Shown here: positions 42,722 to 56,421 of the stretch, piece by piece
How the letters are laid out: every line of letters starts with the position of its first letter
Position numbering within the stretch: the first letter of the stretch is position 1
Assembly: GCF_014189535.1 (NCBI RefSeq)
Contig: NZ_CP050308.1
Span: 1,612,001-1,676,000, forward strand
Length of the DNA: 64,000 nt
Source of the DNA: Rhizobium lusitanum
GTDB lineage: Bacteria; Pseudomonadota; Alphaproteobacteria; Rhizobiales; Rhizobiaceae
Reading direction: 5' to 3'
Position numbers and translations under genes: made by a program
The notes under the pieces: model-generated
Told to the model about the DNA's origin: nothing
What the model saw: the letters and a program-made list of their open reading frames with translations, nothing else
The model's database searches: none

Positions 42722-43606
42722 ATGCTTTATGACCTGTCACTGCACATGGGCTATATCTACGACGTGCCGGCCAGCGGCGCGCGCCACATCATGCGCCTGC
42801 TGCCGCTGTCGCTTAACAACCGCCAGCGCCTGATTGCCGGCTCGCTGAAAGTCTCGCCGCATCCCGACGAGCAATCGAACTTCACCGATTTCTTCCAGCA
42901 TCCCACGACCTCGATCCTGGTGCGCAATCACCACGAAAAGCTGGATATCCGCATGCAGGCGCGCGTGCAGGTGGAGAGCCAGCCGATCACCGCCGACTTC
43001 TCGCCCGTACTTGCCGAGCTCCCGGACGAGATCAGCGACTGCTGGGCGGTCGATTCGTCCTCGCCGCATCATTTCCTCGGCACCAGCCCCCGCCTGCCGG
43101 AAACGGCCGAGATCGCCGACTATGCTCGGCAATGGGCGACGACCAAACTTACCGTGATGCAGATCGCCCACGCCGTCTGCACCCAGATCTACAAGGATTT
43201 CGCCTATGATGCCAAGGCGACGACGGTGGAGACTACGCCGAAGGAGGCATTCCGCCTGAAGCGTGGCGTCTGTCAGGATTTCACGCATGTGATGATCATC
43301 GCATTGCGCAGCCTCGGCATTCCCGCCGGCTATGTCAGCGGCTTCCTGCGCACCATCCCGCCACCCGGCAAGGAGCGGCTGGAAGGCGCCGACGCCATGC
43401 ATGCCTGGGTCCGCGTCTGGTGTGGCGAAACGGCCGGCTGGATCGAGCTCGATCCGACCAACAATATCCCCGCCGGCACCGACCACATCGTCGTCGCCTA
43501 TGGCCGCGATTATTCCGACGTCGCCCCCGTCATCGGCGTGCTGAAAAGCTATGGCAGCCAGAAGACTGTCCAGGCCGTGGATGTTATTCCACTAAAGCAG
43601 CATTAA
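42722..43606 (+). CDS. Transglutaminase-like cysteine protease family protein
   Basis: 294 residues from ATG 42722, four bases after the stop of the ATP-grasp gene; GTG 42719 is an alternative. N-terminal transglutaminase-N beta domain (about 1-95), then the catalytic core with Cys184 (RGVCQDFTHVM), His227 (DAMHAWVRVW) and Asp244 (IELDPTNN). It is a shorter paralogue of the N-terminal part of the 36963 protein. Its expected role is peptide cleavage or transpeptidation in the same pathway. No signal peptide. Confidence 0.92.
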   Translation: MLYDLSLHMGYIYDVPASGARHIMRLLPLSLNNRQRLIAGSLKVSPHPDEQSNFTDFFQHPTTSILVRNHHEKLDIRMQARVQVESQPITADFSPVLAELPDEISDCWAVDSSSPHHFLGTSPRLPETAEIADYARQWATTKLTVMQIAHAVCTQIYKDFAYDAKATTVETTPKEAFRLKRGVCQDFTHVMIIALRSLGIPAGYVSGFLRTIPPPGKERLEGADAMHAWVRVWCGETAGWIELDPTNNIPAGTDHIVVAYGRDYSDVAPVIGVLKSYGSQKTVQAVDVIPLKQH

Positions 43607-43711
43607 TTACACCAGTCGCTAAAAGTCGAACAATCATCTAAACGCCGAGCTTAGATTTCCCGCCGATATTTGCGGCCATTCTGAGGCTATTACTTCGTTG
43701 GGGCGAACGTG

Positions 43712-44962
43712 ATGATCATTGGTTCGAGTAAATTTCGCAGCCTACTACAACTTATACGAGATCGATCGGGAAATTTCGGCATCCTTACCGCGATTGCCCT
43801 ACCGGTCGTGGCAGCAACGGCAGGCGTAGCCGTCGATGTCACCAACATGGCAGTGTCCAACAGCCAGTTACAGGCAGCAACCGATGCGGCCGCTCTTGCC
43901 ACAGCAACAGCGCTTGGCAATGGCACAGCGACGACAAGCAACGCCCAGCAATTGGCGACCCAATTCGTGACCGGGCAGATGTCGAACTATCTTGCAGGCG
44001 ATACGGATACCATCAACTCGCTCAAGACCGGCACGAGCGCGAGCATTACAAAAACCACCGATTCCTCCGGTAACGCTGGTTACACCGTCGTTGTGGATGC
44101 GTCCTATTCGATGCAGGTGAATGGCATGACGCGCATGCTCGGCTTAACCTCGATGAACGTCGGCGCATCGAGCACATCGACTAGTGGCGTCGGCGCATCG
44201 TCCGAAGCGCAAAAGAACCCACTTTCGATGTATCTCGTTCTCGACCGCTCCGGCTCAATGGACGAGGCGACAAACACGGTCAATGCCGAGAAGCCGACGA
44301 CCACTTATACCTATTCCTGCAGGACGACGAACTCATGGGGCTTGCCGGTCAACGGCAACTGCACGGGCACGAAAGCCAACTATTACACAAAGATTGAATC
44401 GCTGAAGATCGCGGTCACCAACCTATCGACACAGCTCAACAAAGCCGATCCGAACAACCAATATGTTCGCACCGGTGCAGACTCGTATAACTCCGTCGCT
44501 CAGACACCTTCAGCGCTAGCCTGGGGTACGACCGGTGTCACCAAATACGTTAACAATCTGACGGCAAGCGGAACGACGAATTCGGCGCCAGCCTTCACCG
44601 CTGCGGTAACGGCTCTGACATTGGCATCCACGACACCTGGACTGACAAACGAACAACTGCAGCACAAAAACAAAAGTGGAATAGCGAACCCGTCCACATA
44701 CATCGTCTTTATGACAGACGGCGAAAACAACGTCGCAAACGCTGATACGGAAACAAAAAAACAGTGCGACAAAGCACGCAATGCCGGCATCCGTGTCTAC
44801 ACCATCGCCTTCATGGCTCCGGAAAACGGTGAAGCATTGCTGAAGTACTGCGCGACGACGGCCTCTGACTATTTCACTCCGCAGAATGCCGCAGATCTGT
44901 TCAGCGCCTTCTCATCGATCGCGAGTCAAACATCGAAACAAATCACCCTGCTGACCAAATGA
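43712..44962 (+). CDS. Tad-like (TadG/TadE) protein with von Willebrand A domain
   Basis: 416 residues from ATG 43712. The N-terminus LIRDRSGNFGILTAIALPVV with the following hydrophobic helix (about 18-45) and NSQLQAATDAAALATATAL is the Flp-pilus-assembly TadE/G-like segment. A von Willebrand A domain follows with metal site DRSGS (about 176), a long insertion, and FMTDGENN (about 340) before the C-terminal SIASQTSKQITLLTK. It is anchored in the inner membrane with the A domain outside. No tad/cpa genes lie nearby, so it is an orphan. Codon use is less GC-rich and richer in Thr, Ser and Asn than neighbours. Confidence 0.88.
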   Translation: MIIGSSKFRSLLQLIRDRSGNFGILTAIALPVVAATAGVAVDVTNMAVSNSQLQAATDAAALATATALGNGTATTSNAQQLATQFVTGQMSNYLAGDTDTINSLKTGTSASITKTTDSSGNAGYTVVVDASYSMQVNGMTRMLGLTSMNVGASSTSTSGVGASSEAQKNPLSMYLVLDRSGSMDEATNTVNAEKPTTTYTYSCRTTNSWGLPVNGNCTGTKANYYTKIESLKIAVTNLSTQLNKADPNNQYVRTGADSYNSVAQTPSALAWGTTGVTKYVNNLTASGTTNSAPAFTAAVTALTLASTTPGLTNEQLQHKNKSGIANPSTYIVFMTDGENNVANADTETKKQCDKARNAGIRVYTIAFMAPENGEALLKYCATTASDYFTPQNAADLFSAFSSIASQTSKQITLLTK

Positions 44963-45008
44963 GGTCCAATGCCGGGCATACCGACGACCAAAGAGGGGCC
45001 ACAAATGC

Positions 45009-45043
45009 AAAAGCCGCTCCGGAGCAATCCGGGGCGGCTTTTT
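45009..45043 (+). terminator. Terminator after the Tad-like gene
   Basis: AAAAGCCGCTCCGG / CCGGGGCGGCTTTTT hairpin with one mismatch and AGCAAT loop. 45044-45243, before glgP, shows no gene and no confident promoter. Confidence 0.85.
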
Positions 45044-45243
45044 CTAGTCAATCAATCCGCCGATAAGAGCCGGAAAAACAACCGAAATCAAGTCTTTTCG
45101 CTGCCTCGGGAATGCTGGTGGGCTATTTTCACCTCCGTCGGAATTCACCTGTTGCAACAACTTTACATCGGTGCGTAAACTGCTAGTTAGACGAGATGGC
45201 AATTTGGTTTACTCAGGCGTAACATTCTGAATATAAATCACAA

Positions 45244-47724
45244 ATGGCGAGAGTTGATAGTATGAATAGCTTGACGAAGGCCAATCTCCCCGCCCCAGCT
45301 CCCCGCAGTTCCCGCCCTGAAATCCTCGCAGAGGAAATCATCGAGCGCCTGACCTATCGCATCGGCAAGGACGCGAAAGTCGCCAAGCCGCATGATTGGC
45401 TGACCGCAACCATCCTCGTCATTCGCGACCGCGTCATCGACAAGTGGATGGAATCGACCCGCCGGGCCTACGAGACCGACGCCAAGCGCGTCTATTATCT
45501 CTCCCTCGAATTCCTCATCGGCCGCCTGATGCGTGATGCGGTCTCCAACCTCGGCCTGATGGAGGAGATCACCCACGCACTCTCCTCGCTCGGTGTCGAT
45601 ATCCGTGTGATTGCCGGTCTCGAGCCCGATGCGGCGCTCGGCAATGGTGGTCTTGGTCGTCTGGCTGCCTGTTTCATGGAATCGATGGCCACCGTCGAGG
45701 TCCCGGCCTATGGCTACGGCATCCGCTATGTCCACGGTCTCTTCCGTCAGCAGATGGCCGACGGCTGGCAGGTGGAGCTGCCGGAAACCTGGCTTGCCCA
45801 CGGCAACCCCTGGGAATTCGAGCGCCGGGAAAGCGCCTATGAAATCGGCTTCGGCGGCGCCGTCGAAACCGTTGGCGATCATGATGACCAGCCCCGCTAC
45901 GTCTGGAAACCTGCCGAGCGCGTCATCGCCGCCGCCTTCGATACACCCGTCGTCGGCTGGCGCGGCAACCGCGTCAACACGCTGCGTCTCTGGTCGGCCC
46001 AGCCGATCGACCCGATCCTGCTCGACGCCTTCAACGCCGGCGATCACATCGGCGCACTGCGCGAAAGCAACAAGGCCGAAAGCCTGACCCGCGTCCTCTA
46101 TCCGGCCGATGGCACCCCCGCCGGCCAGGAGCTGCGCCTGCGCCAGGAGTTCTTCTTCTCCTCCGCCTCGCTGCAAGACATCCTGCGCCGCCATCTGCAG
46201 CAGTATGACGACCTGAACAATCTGGCCGACAAGGTCGCGATCCAGCTCAACGACACCCATCCGGCCGTCTCCATTGCCGAAATGATGCGTCTCTTGGTCG
46301 ATGTTCACGGCATGGATTTCGAGCATGCCTGGAATATTACCCGCGATACCTTCGCCTACACCAACCATACGCTTCTGCCCGAAGCGCTGGAAAGCTGGCC
46401 GGTGCCGCTGTTCGAACGACTGCTGCCGCGGCACATGCAGATCGCCTACACGATCAACGCCAAGATCCTGCTCGAGGCCCGCAAGACCCGCAATTTCAGC
46501 GATGCGGAAATCCGCTCGATCTCGCTGATCGACGAGAACGGCGACCGGCGCCTGCGCATGGGCAACCTCGCCTTCGTTGGCTCGCATTCGATCAACGGCG
46601 TCTCGGCGCTGCATACCGACCTGATGAAGGTCACTGTCTTTGCCGACCTGCACAAGCTCTATCCGGATCGCATCAACAACAAGACCAACGGCATCACGCC
46701 GCGCCGCTGGCTGATGCAATGCAATCCTGGCCTGACAGGCCTCATCCGCGAGGCCATCGGCGACGATTTCCTCGACGATGCCGAAAAGCTGAAGCCACTC
46801 GACAAGTTCGCTCGCGACAGCGCCTTTCAGGAGAAATTCGCCGCCATCAAGCGTGCCAACAAGGTGCAGCTCTCCAATCTGGTCGCCAGCCGTATGGGAA
46901 TCAAGCTCGATCCCAACGCGATGTTCGACATCCAGATCAAGCGCATCCATGAATACAAACGCCAGCTGCTGAACATCATCGAGACCGTAGCACTCTACGA
47001 CCAGATCCGTTCCCATCCGGAACTGGACTGGCAGCCACGCGTAAAGCTGTTCGCCGGCAAGGCGGCGCCGAGCTATCACAACGCCAAGCTGATCATCAAG
47101 CTGATCAACGACGTCGCCCGCGTCATCAACAATGACCCGTCGGTGCGCGGCCTGCTGAAGGTCGTCTTCGTGCCGAACTACAATGTCTCGCTGGCTGAGA
47201 TCATGGTTCCGGCCGCCGACCTGTCCGAGCAGATCTCGACGGCCGGTATGGAAGCGTCCGGCACCGGCAACATGAAATTCGGCCTCAACGGCGCGCTGAC
47301 CATCGGCACGCTGGATGGCGCCAATGTCGAGATGCGCGACAATGTCGGCGAGGACAATATCGTCATCTTCGGCCTGACGGCCGATGAAGTCGCCAATTTG
47401 CGCAGTGACGGCCACGACCCGCGCGCCGTCATCGCGCGTTCGCGCGAACTGGCGCAAGCGCTCGATGCCATCGCCTCGGGTGTCTTCTCGCCGGACGACC
47501 GCACCCGTTATGCCGCTCTGATCGACGGTATCTATACCCACGACTGGTTCATGGTCGCGGCCGATTTCGATGCTTATGCCGCCGCACAGCGCGACGTCGA
47601 CACGATCTGGGCCAATCCCTCAGAATGGTATGCCAAGACGATCAACAACACCGCTCGCATGGGCTGGTTCTCCTCCGATCGGACGATCCGTCAATATGCC
47701 AAGGAAATTTGGAGAGCCGGATGA
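45244..47724 (+). CDS. glgP: Glycogen/alpha-glucan phosphorylase
   Basis: 826 residues. PLP enzyme releasing glucose-1-phosphate from the non-reducing ends of glycogen. Family motifs: YYLSLEFLIGR (about 82), ALGNGGLGRLAACFMESMAT (about 129), VIQLND-type AIQLNDTHPAV, and the PLP lysine Lys678 in EASGTGNMKFGLNGALTIG. Two starts are possible: ATG 45244 (used) and ATG 45262, the latter with GAGAG 8 nt upstream. First gene of the glg operon; its stop overlaps glgB (ATGA). Confidence 0.96.
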   Translation: MARVDSMNSLTKANLPAPAPRSSRPEILAEEIIERLTYRIGKDAKVAKPHDWLTATILVIRDRVIDKWMESTRRAYETDAKRVYYLSLEFLIGRLMRDAVSNLGLMEEITHALSSLGVDIRVIAGLEPDAALGNGGLGRLAACFMESMATVEVPAYGYGIRYVHGLFRQQMADGWQVELPETWLAHGNPWEFERRESAYEIGFGGAVETVGDHDDQPRYVWKPAERVIAAAFDTPVVGWRGNRVNTLRLWSAQPIDPILLDAFNAGDHIGALRESNKAESLTRVLYPADGTPAGQELRLRQEFFFSSASLQDILRRHLQQYDDLNNLADKVAIQLNDTHPAVSIAEMMRLLVDVHGMDFEHAWNITRDTFAYTNHTLLPEALESWPVPLFERLLPRHMQIAYTINAKILLEARKTRNFSDAEIRSISLIDENGDRRLRMGNLAFVGSHSINGVSALHTDLMKVTVFADLHKLYPDRINNKTNGITPRRWLMQCNPGLTGLIREAIGDDFLDDAEKLKPLDKFARDSAFQEKFAAIKRANKVQLSNLVASRMGIKLDPNAMFDIQIKRIHEYKRQLLNIIETVALYDQIRSHPELDWQPRVKLFAGKAAPSYHNAKLIIKLINDVARVINNDPSVRGLLKVVFVPNYNVSLAEIMVPAADLSEQISTAGMEASGTGNMKFGLNGALTIGTLDGANVEMRDNVGEDNIVIFGLTADEVANLRSDGHDPRAVIARSRELAQALDAIASGVFSPDDRTRYAALIDGIYTHDWFMVAADFDAYAAAQRDVDTIWANPSEWYAKTINNTARMGWFSSDRTIRQYAKEIWRAG

Positions 47725-49928
47725 AAAAGCCGAAAAGACCCGTTGACGGCATAGCCTTGAGGGACATTTCGGCAGACGAGATTGCTGCAATTCTCGCAGG
47801 CAGCCATTCCGATCCGTTCGCCGTCCTTGGCGTGCACCGGACGGATGACGGCTTTATTGCCCGTTGTTTCATTCTCGGCGCCGAAGCCGTAACCGCCATG
47901 TCGCTCGACGGCACCGTCATCGGCGAGTTGGATTGCCTCGACCCGGCCGGTTTCTTTGCCGGCAGCGTCAAGATCGCCAAGCTGCAGCCAGTGCGCTATC
48001 GCGCCCGGCGTGGCGACGTCGAATGGGCCGTAACCGACCCCTACAGCTTTGGGCCGGTCCTTGGCCCGATGGACGACTACTTCCTCCGTGAAGGCACGCA
48101 TCTGCGCCTGTTCGACAAGATGGGCGCACACCCGATAAAACACGAGGGCGTGCAGGGCTTTCACTTCGCCGTCTGGGCACCGAACGCGCAGCGCGTCTCA
48201 GTGGTCGGCGATTTCAACGGTTGGGACGGCCGTCGGCATGTCATGCGGTTTCGCTCCGACTCCGGCATCTGGGAAATTTTCGCGCCTGATGTTCCCGCCG
48301 GCGTCGCCTATAAGTTCGAGATCCGCGGCCGTGACGGCGTTCTGCTGCCGCTGAAGGCCGATCCCTTCGCCCGCCGCAGCGAACTTCGCCCGAAGACCGC
48401 CTCGGTCACCGCCAACGAGATGACCCAGGTCTGGGAAGACACGGCCCACCGCGAGCATTGGGCAAGCGTCGATCAGCGTCGCCAGCCGATCTCGATCTAT
48501 GAGGTGCATGCCGGCTCCTGGCAGCGTCGTGAGGACGGCTCGATGCTGTCCTGGGACGAGCTCGCCTCGCGCCTCATCCCCTATTGCGTCGACATGGGCT
48601 TCACCCATATCGAACTCATGCCGATCACCGAGCACCCCTACGATCCGTCCTGGGGCTATCAGACTACCGGCCTCTATGCGCCAACAGCCCGCTTCGGCGA
48701 GCCAGAAGGGTTCGCGCGCTTCGTCAACGGCTGTCACAAAGTCGGCATCGGTGTCCTTCTCGATTGGGTGCCAGCGCATTTCCCAACCGACGAACACGGC
48801 CTGCGCCAGTTCGATGGCACTGCCCTTTATGAACATGAAGACCCACGCAAGGGCTTTCATCCCGACTGGAACACGGCGATCTACAATTTCGGCCGCACCG
48901 AAGTTCTCGCCTACCTGCAGAATAACGCGCTCTACTGGGCCGAGAAGTTCCATCTCGACGGCGTGCGCGTCGACGCGGTCGCTTCGATGCTCTACCTCGA
49001 CTATTCGCGCAAGCACGACGAATGGATCCCAAACGAGTATGGCGGCAACGAGAACCTGGAGGCCGTTCGTTTCCTGCAATCGATGAACAGCCGGCTCTAT
49101 GGCGCGCATCCCGGTGTCATGACCATCGCCGAGGAATCGACCTCCTGGCCGAAGGTATCGCAGCCGGTCCACGAAGGCGGCCTTGGCTTCGGCTTCAAGT
49201 GGAACATGGGCTTCATGCACGACACGCTGAGCTATCTCGCCCGCGAGCATGTTCACCGCAAGTATCATCACAATGAGCTGACCTTCGGCCTGATCTACGC
49301 CTTCTCGGAAAACTTCGTCCTGCCGCTCTCCCATGACGAAGTGGTGCACGGCAAGGGATCGCTGATTGCCAAGATGGCGGGCGACGACTGGCAGAAATTC
49401 GCCAATCTGCGTGCCTACTATGCCTTCATGTGGGGTTATCCCGGCAAGAAGCTGCTGTTCATGGGCCAGGAATTCGCGCAATGGAGCGAGTGGAGCGAAG
49501 AGCGCGCGCTGGACTGGAACCTGCTGCAATATCGCATGCATGAGGGCATGCGGCGCCTGGTGCGGGATCTCAACTTCACCTATCGCAGCAAGCCGGCCTT
49601 GCATGCCCGCGACTGTGAAGGCGAGGGTTTCGAGTGGCTGATCGTCGATGATTTCGAAAATTCGGTCTTCGCATGGCTGCGCAAGGCGCCGGGCGAGAAG
49701 CCGGTGGCAATCATCACCAATTTCACGCCGGTCTTCCGCGAGAATTATAGTTTGCGCCTTCCGGCTGAGGGACGGTGGCGCGAAATACTGAATACCGATG
49801 CCGACATTTATGGCGGCAGCGGCAAGGGGAATGGCGGGCGTGTCCAGGCCGTCAATGCGGGTGGCAGCATACAGGCAACGATAACGCTGCCGCCGCTGGC
49901 AACCATCATGCTCGAACCGGAATTTTAA
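47721..49928 (+). CDS. glgB: 1,4-alpha-glucan branching enzyme
   Basis: 735 residues from ATG 47721 with GGAGAG 5 nt upstream. Cuts an alpha-1,4 chain and rejoins it through an alpha-1,6 link. N-terminal carbohydrate-binding domain 48 ([20 protein letters not shown]), then GH13 domain with the conserved regions [35 protein letters not shown] (nucleophile Asp) , TIAEEST (acid/base Glu) and [16 protein letters not shown]-terminal all-beta domain ends [14 protein letters not shown]. Coupled to glgP by overlap. Confidence 0.97.
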   Translation: MKKPKRPVDGIALRDISADEIAAILAGSHSDPFAVLGVHRTDDGFIARCFILGAEAVTAMSLDGTVIGELDCLDPAGFFAGSVKIAKLQPVRYRARRGDVEWAVTDPYSFGPVLGPMDDYFLREGTHLRLFDKMGAHPIKHEGVQGFHFAVWAPNAQRVSVVGDFNGWDGRRHVMRFRSDSGIWEIFAPDVPAGVAYKFEIRGRDGVLLPLKADPFARRSELRPKTASVTANEMTQVWEDTAHREHWASVDQRRQPISIYEVHAGSWQRREDGSMLSWDELASRLIPYCVDMGFTHIELMPITEHPYDPSWGYQTTGLYAPTARFGEPEGFARFVNGCHKVGIGVLLDWVPAHFPTDEHGLRQFDGTALYEHEDPRKGFHPDWNTAIYNFGRTEVLAYLQNNALYWAEKFHLDGVRVDAVASMLYLDYSRKHDEWIPNEYGGNENLEAVRFLQSMNSRLYGAHPGVMTIAEESTSWPKVSQPVHEGGLGFGFKWNMGFMHDTLSYLAREHVHRKYHHNELTFGLIYAFSENFVLPLSHDEVVHGKGSLIAKMAGDDWQKFANLRAYYAFMWGYPGKKLLFMGQEFAQWSEWSEERALDWNLLQYRMHEGMRRLVRDLNFTYRSKPALHARDCEGEGFEWLIVDDFENSVFAWLRKAPGEKPVAIITNFTPVFRENYSLRLPAEGRWREILNTDADIYGGSGKGNGGRVQAVNAGGSIQATITLPPLATIMLEPEF

Positions 49929-49954
49929 GACCATTACGGACAGGGAGGAATGAA

Positions 49955-51217
49955 ATGGTAGAAAAACGCTTTCAGCCGCTGGCGCGCGACGCCATGGCCT
50001 ATGTTCTTGCCGGGGGCCGTGGCAGCCGCCTGAAGGAACTAACCGACCGCCGCGCCAAGCCGGCCGTCTATTTTGGCGGTAAAACCCGCATCATCGATTT
50101 TGCACTCTCGAACGCACTCAATTCCGGTATCCGACGCATCGGCGTGGCAACCCAGTACAAGGCGCACTCCTTGATCCGCCACATGCAGCGCGGCTGGAAC
50201 TTCTTCCGACCGGAACGAAACGAGAGCTTCGACATCCTGCCGGCCTCCCAGCGCGTTTCCGAAACGCAATGGTATGAAGGTACGGCCGACGCCGTCTACC
50301 AGAACATCGACATCATCGAGCCCTATGGTCCGGAATATATGGTCATCCTCGCCGGCGACCATATTTACAAGATGGACTACGAGTGGATGCTGCAGCAGCA
50401 CGTCGATTCCGGTGCCCAGGTCACCATCGGCTGCCTGGAAGTGCCACGCATGGAAGCCGTCGGCTTCGGCGTCATGCATGTCAACGAAAAGGACGAGGTC
50501 ATCGACTTCGTGGAGAAGCCAGCTGATCCACCGGGCATTCCCGGCAATCCGGAATTCGCACTGGCGTCGATGGGCATCTACGTCTTCCACACGAAATTCC
50601 TGATCGAATGCCTGCGCCGGGACGCCGCCGACCCGAACTCCAGCCGCGACTTCGGCAAGGACATCATTCCCTACATCGTCAAGAATGGCAAAGCCGTCGC
50701 CCACCGCTTCGCACAGTCCTGCGTTCGCTCCGATTTCGAGCGGCATGCCTATTGGCGCGACGTCGGCACGATCGACGCCTATTGGCAGGCCAATATCGAT
50801 CTGACCGCCGTGGTGCCGGAACTCGATATCTACGACAAGTCCTGGCCGATCTGGACCTATGCGGAAATTAGCCCGCCAGCCAAGTTCGTCCATGACGACG
50901 AAAAACGCCGTGGTTCGGCCGTCTCATCCGTCGTTGCCGGCGATTGCATCATCTCCGGTGCGAGCCTGTCGAACAGCCTGCTGTTTACCGGCGTGCGCGC
51001 CAACTCCTATTCCAAGCTGGAAGGGGCCGTGGTGCTGCCAAGCGTCAAGGTCGGGCGTCACGCCCAGTTGAAGAACGTCGTCATCGACCATGGTGTCAAC
51101 ATCCCGGAAGGCCTGGTGGTCGGCGAGGAGCCGGAGCTGGATGCCAAGCGCTTCCGCCGCACGGAAAGTGGTATCTGCCTGATCACGCAGACGATGATCG
51201 ACAAGCTGGATATCTGA
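49955..51217 (+). CDS. glgC: Glucose-1-phosphate adenylyltransferase
   Basis: 420 residues from ATG 49955, preceded by AGGGAGGA. Makes ADP-glucose, the committed and allosterically controlled step of glycogen synthesis. N-terminal nucleotidyltransferase with [50 protein letters not shown] and VEKP; C-terminal left-handed beta-helix (about 300-420, from [13 protein letters not shown]) forms the tetramer and regulator sites. The longer frame upstream is not coding. Confidence 0.97.
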   Translation: MVEKRFQPLARDAMAYVLAGGRGSRLKELTDRRAKPAVYFGGKTRIIDFALSNALNSGIRRIGVATQYKAHSLIRHMQRGWNFFRPERNESFDILPASQRVSETQWYEGTADAVYQNIDIIEPYGPEYMVILAGDHIYKMDYEWMLQQHVDSGAQVTIGCLEVPRMEAVGFGVMHVNEKDEVIDFVEKPADPPGIPGNPEFALASMGIYVFHTKFLIECLRRDAADPNSSRDFGKDIIPYIVKNGKAVAHRFAQSCVRSDFERHAYWRDVGTIDAYWQANIDLTAVVPELDIYDKSWPIWTYAEISPPAKFVHDDEKRRGSAVSSVVAGDCIISGASLSNSLLFTGVRANSYSKLEGAVVLPSVKVGRHAQLKNVVIDHGVNIPEGLVVGEEPELDAKRFRRTESGICLITQTMIDKLDI

Positions 51218-51220
51218 CAG

Positions 51221-54296
<3,076 letters not shown>

Positions 54297-54310
54297 GCCT
54301 ACAGTCTAAA

Positions 54311-54342
54311 CCCCTTCTCCCCGCATTTGCGGGGAGAAGGGG
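54311..54342. repeat. Rhizobial palindromic repeat between pgm and glgX
   Basis: Perfect 14-bp arms CCCCTTCTCCCCGC / GCGGGGAGAAGGGG with ATTT loop. Copies of this palindrome are common between genes in Rhizobiales. It may stabilise or attenuate the transcript inside the operon. Confidence 0.7.
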
Positions 54343-54379
54343 CCAGGAGCTGCTGAACGAAGCAGAAAGCCCGCGAGAC

Positions 54380-56353
54380 ATGCAAGAGCCCGCCACCCGA
54401 TCCCTCGGCGCCACCCTCACCGACAAGGGAGCGGAGTTCGCAGTCTGGTCCAAACATGCCGACAGGATCGAGCTCTGCCTGTTCGATGCCGAGGGCAAAA
54501 TTGAGGTTGCGCGTCTGCCGCTGACGCGTGAAGGCGATGAACATCGCCTGTTCGTGAAGGGCATCAAGGCCGGCGCACGCTATGGCTTTCGCGCCCACGG
54601 CACTTATGATCCCGACCAGGGCTTGTGGTTCGATCCTTCCAAGCTGCTGGTCGATCCCTATGCCAAAGAGCTCGATCAGCCTTTCCAATACGACCCGCGC
54701 CTCGGCACAATCGGCGAGGATACGCAGGATCTGATGCCGAAGGCAATCGTTTCGCGCGACGTCACGGTCAAGCCGGCCAAGCCGCTGTTCCAGCCGGGCG
54801 GCCTGATCTATGAAATCGCCGTCAAGCCTTTCACCATGCTGCATCCGGACGTGCCGGTGGAAAAACGCGGCACACTGGCCGCCCTCGCCCAACCCGCCGT
54901 CATCGCCCATTTGAAGCGCCTGCAGGTCGACGCCGTCGAACTCATGCCGATCACAGCATGGATCGACGAACGGCATCTGCCGCCGCTCGGCCTTACCAAT
55001 GGCTGGGGCTACAATCCCGTTGCCTTCATGGCGCTCGACCCGCGTCTCGTGCCCGGCGGCATCACGGAGTTGCGCGAGACCGTCGCCGCCCTTCACGCCG
55101 AGGGCATCGCCGTCATCCTCGATCTGGTTTTCAACCATACCGGCGAGAGCGACCGGCAGGGCCCGACGCTATCATTGCGCGGCCTCGACAACCCCACCTA
55201 TTTCCGCCATCAGCCAAATCAGCCGGGCACGCTCGTCAACGACACTGGCACCGGCAATACCGTCGCCTGCGACCAGTCGGCGACCCGCCGGCTCATTGTC
55301 GACAGCCTGCGTCATTTCGTCCTTCACGCCGGCATCGACGGCTTCCGCTTCGACCTCGCCACCATCATCGGTCGTACGCCCACAGGTTTCGATCCCGAAA
55401 GCCTGACCCTGCGGTCCCTGTTTACCGACGAGGTGCTTCAGGATCGCATCATGATTGCCGAGCCCTGGGATATAGGGCCTGGCGGCTATCAGCTCGGCAA
55501 TTTTCCGGCCCCTTTCCTGGAATGGAACGACCGTGCCCGCGACGACCTGCGCCGCTTCTGGCGCGGCGACGGCGGCAAGACCGGCGACATCGCCACCATC
55601 CTTGCCGGCTCCTCATCCATCTTCGGCCGTGATGGCAGAACCCAGACGCGCAGCGTCAACTTCCTCGCCGCCCATGACGGCTTCACGCTGTTGGACATCG
55701 TCTCCTACGAGAACAAGCACAACGAGGCGAACGGCGAGAACAACCGCGACGGTCACAACGAAAACCTCTCCTGGAATAATGGTGTCGAGGGTAGGACGGA
55801 CGATCTGGCCACACTCAGCAAGCGCCGCGCCGATATCGAGGCCATGCTCTCCACGCTCTTTGCCACGCGCGGCACCATCATGCTAACCGCCGGCGACGAA
55901 GGCGGCCGCACGCAGCGCGGCAACAACAATGCCTATTGCCAGGACAACGACATCACCTGGATGGACTGGGCAGCGCTGGACGAGGAGTTGATCGGCCACA
56001 CCGCCTGGCTCGCCAGCCTCCGCCGCCGCCTCTCAGCCTTCAGCGACATGGGATTTTTCAAAGGTGACGGCGACGTGCTCTGGTTCTCCGCCGAGGGCAT
56101 GGCGATGACGGTATCCGATTGGGAGCGGTCGGATGCCTGCCTCCTCGGCATGGCGATCGAGACATCAGACCGCGACAGTGGCGGGAAGACATGTCTGGCC
56201 ATACTGCTCAATCGCGGACACGGGGAACAACGCTTCAAACTCCCTGCGTCGACTAAAGGCGGCTGGTCGTTGCTGACCCCGCAGGGAACGTCGACGGTTC
56301 AGAGCGAAATCACGGCATCGGCGCGCTCCGTCAGCTTCCTCATCGAAAACTGA
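54380..56353 (+). CDS. glgX: Glycogen debranching enzyme (isoamylase type)
   Basis: 657 residues. Hydrolyses alpha-1,6 links in phosphorylase-limited glycogen. N-terminal CBM48 (TLTDKGAEFAVWSKHADRIE), then GH13 domain: AVILDLVFNHTGE, GFRFDLATIIGRTP (nucleophile Asp), MIAEPWDIGPGGYQLG (catalytic Glu) and FLAAHDGFTLLDIVSYENKH. The ENNRDGHNENLSWNNG segment is a GlgX hallmark. ~660 residues is normal. Last gene of the operon, separated from pgm by 83 bp holding the palindromic repeat. Confidence 0.96.
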   Translation: MQEPATRSLGATLTDKGAEFAVWSKHADRIELCLFDAEGKIEVARLPLTREGDEHRLFVKGIKAGARYGFRAHGTYDPDQGLWFDPSKLLVDPYAKELDQPFQYDPRLGTIGEDTQDLMPKAIVSRDVTVKPAKPLFQPGGLIYEIAVKPFTMLHPDVPVEKRGTLAALAQPAVIAHLKRLQVDAVELMPITAWIDERHLPPLGLTNGWGYNPVAFMALDPRLVPGGITELRETVAALHAEGIAVILDLVFNHTGESDRQGPTLSLRGLDNPTYFRHQPNQPGTLVNDTGTGNTVACDQSATRRLIVDSLRHFVLHAGIDGFRFDLATIIGRTPTGFDPESLTLRSLFTDEVLQDRIMIAEPWDIGPGGYQLGNFPAPFLEWNDRARDDLRRFWRGDGGKTGDIATILAGSSSIFGRDGRTQTRSVNFLAAHDGFTLLDIVSYENKHNEANGENNRDGHNENLSWNNGVEGRTDDLATLSKRRADIEAMLSTLFATRGTIMLTAGDEGGRTQRGNNNAYCQDNDITWMDWAALDEELIGHTAWLASLRRRLSAFSDMGFFKGDGDVLWFSAEGMAMTVSDWERSDACLLGMAIETSDRDSGGKTCLAILLNRGHGEQRFKLPASTKGGWSLLTPQGTSTVQSEITASARSVSFLIEN

Positions 56354-56421
56354 TTTCCTTGCATCTTTCCGGCCTTCTTCGCCAGAAAGGGCGAAGAAGC
56401 ACCAGAACGGAAGAGTATCCT

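Noticed and set aside
45238..47541. 767-codon minus-strand open frame opposite glgP
   Set aside because: Antisense shadow of glgP with low-complexity Asp/Gly/Arg/Val composition.
48198..49934. 578-codon minus-strand open frame opposite glgB
   Set aside because: Antisense shadow; the same holds for long frames opposite pgm, soxA, soxB, manC and the DUF2126 gene.
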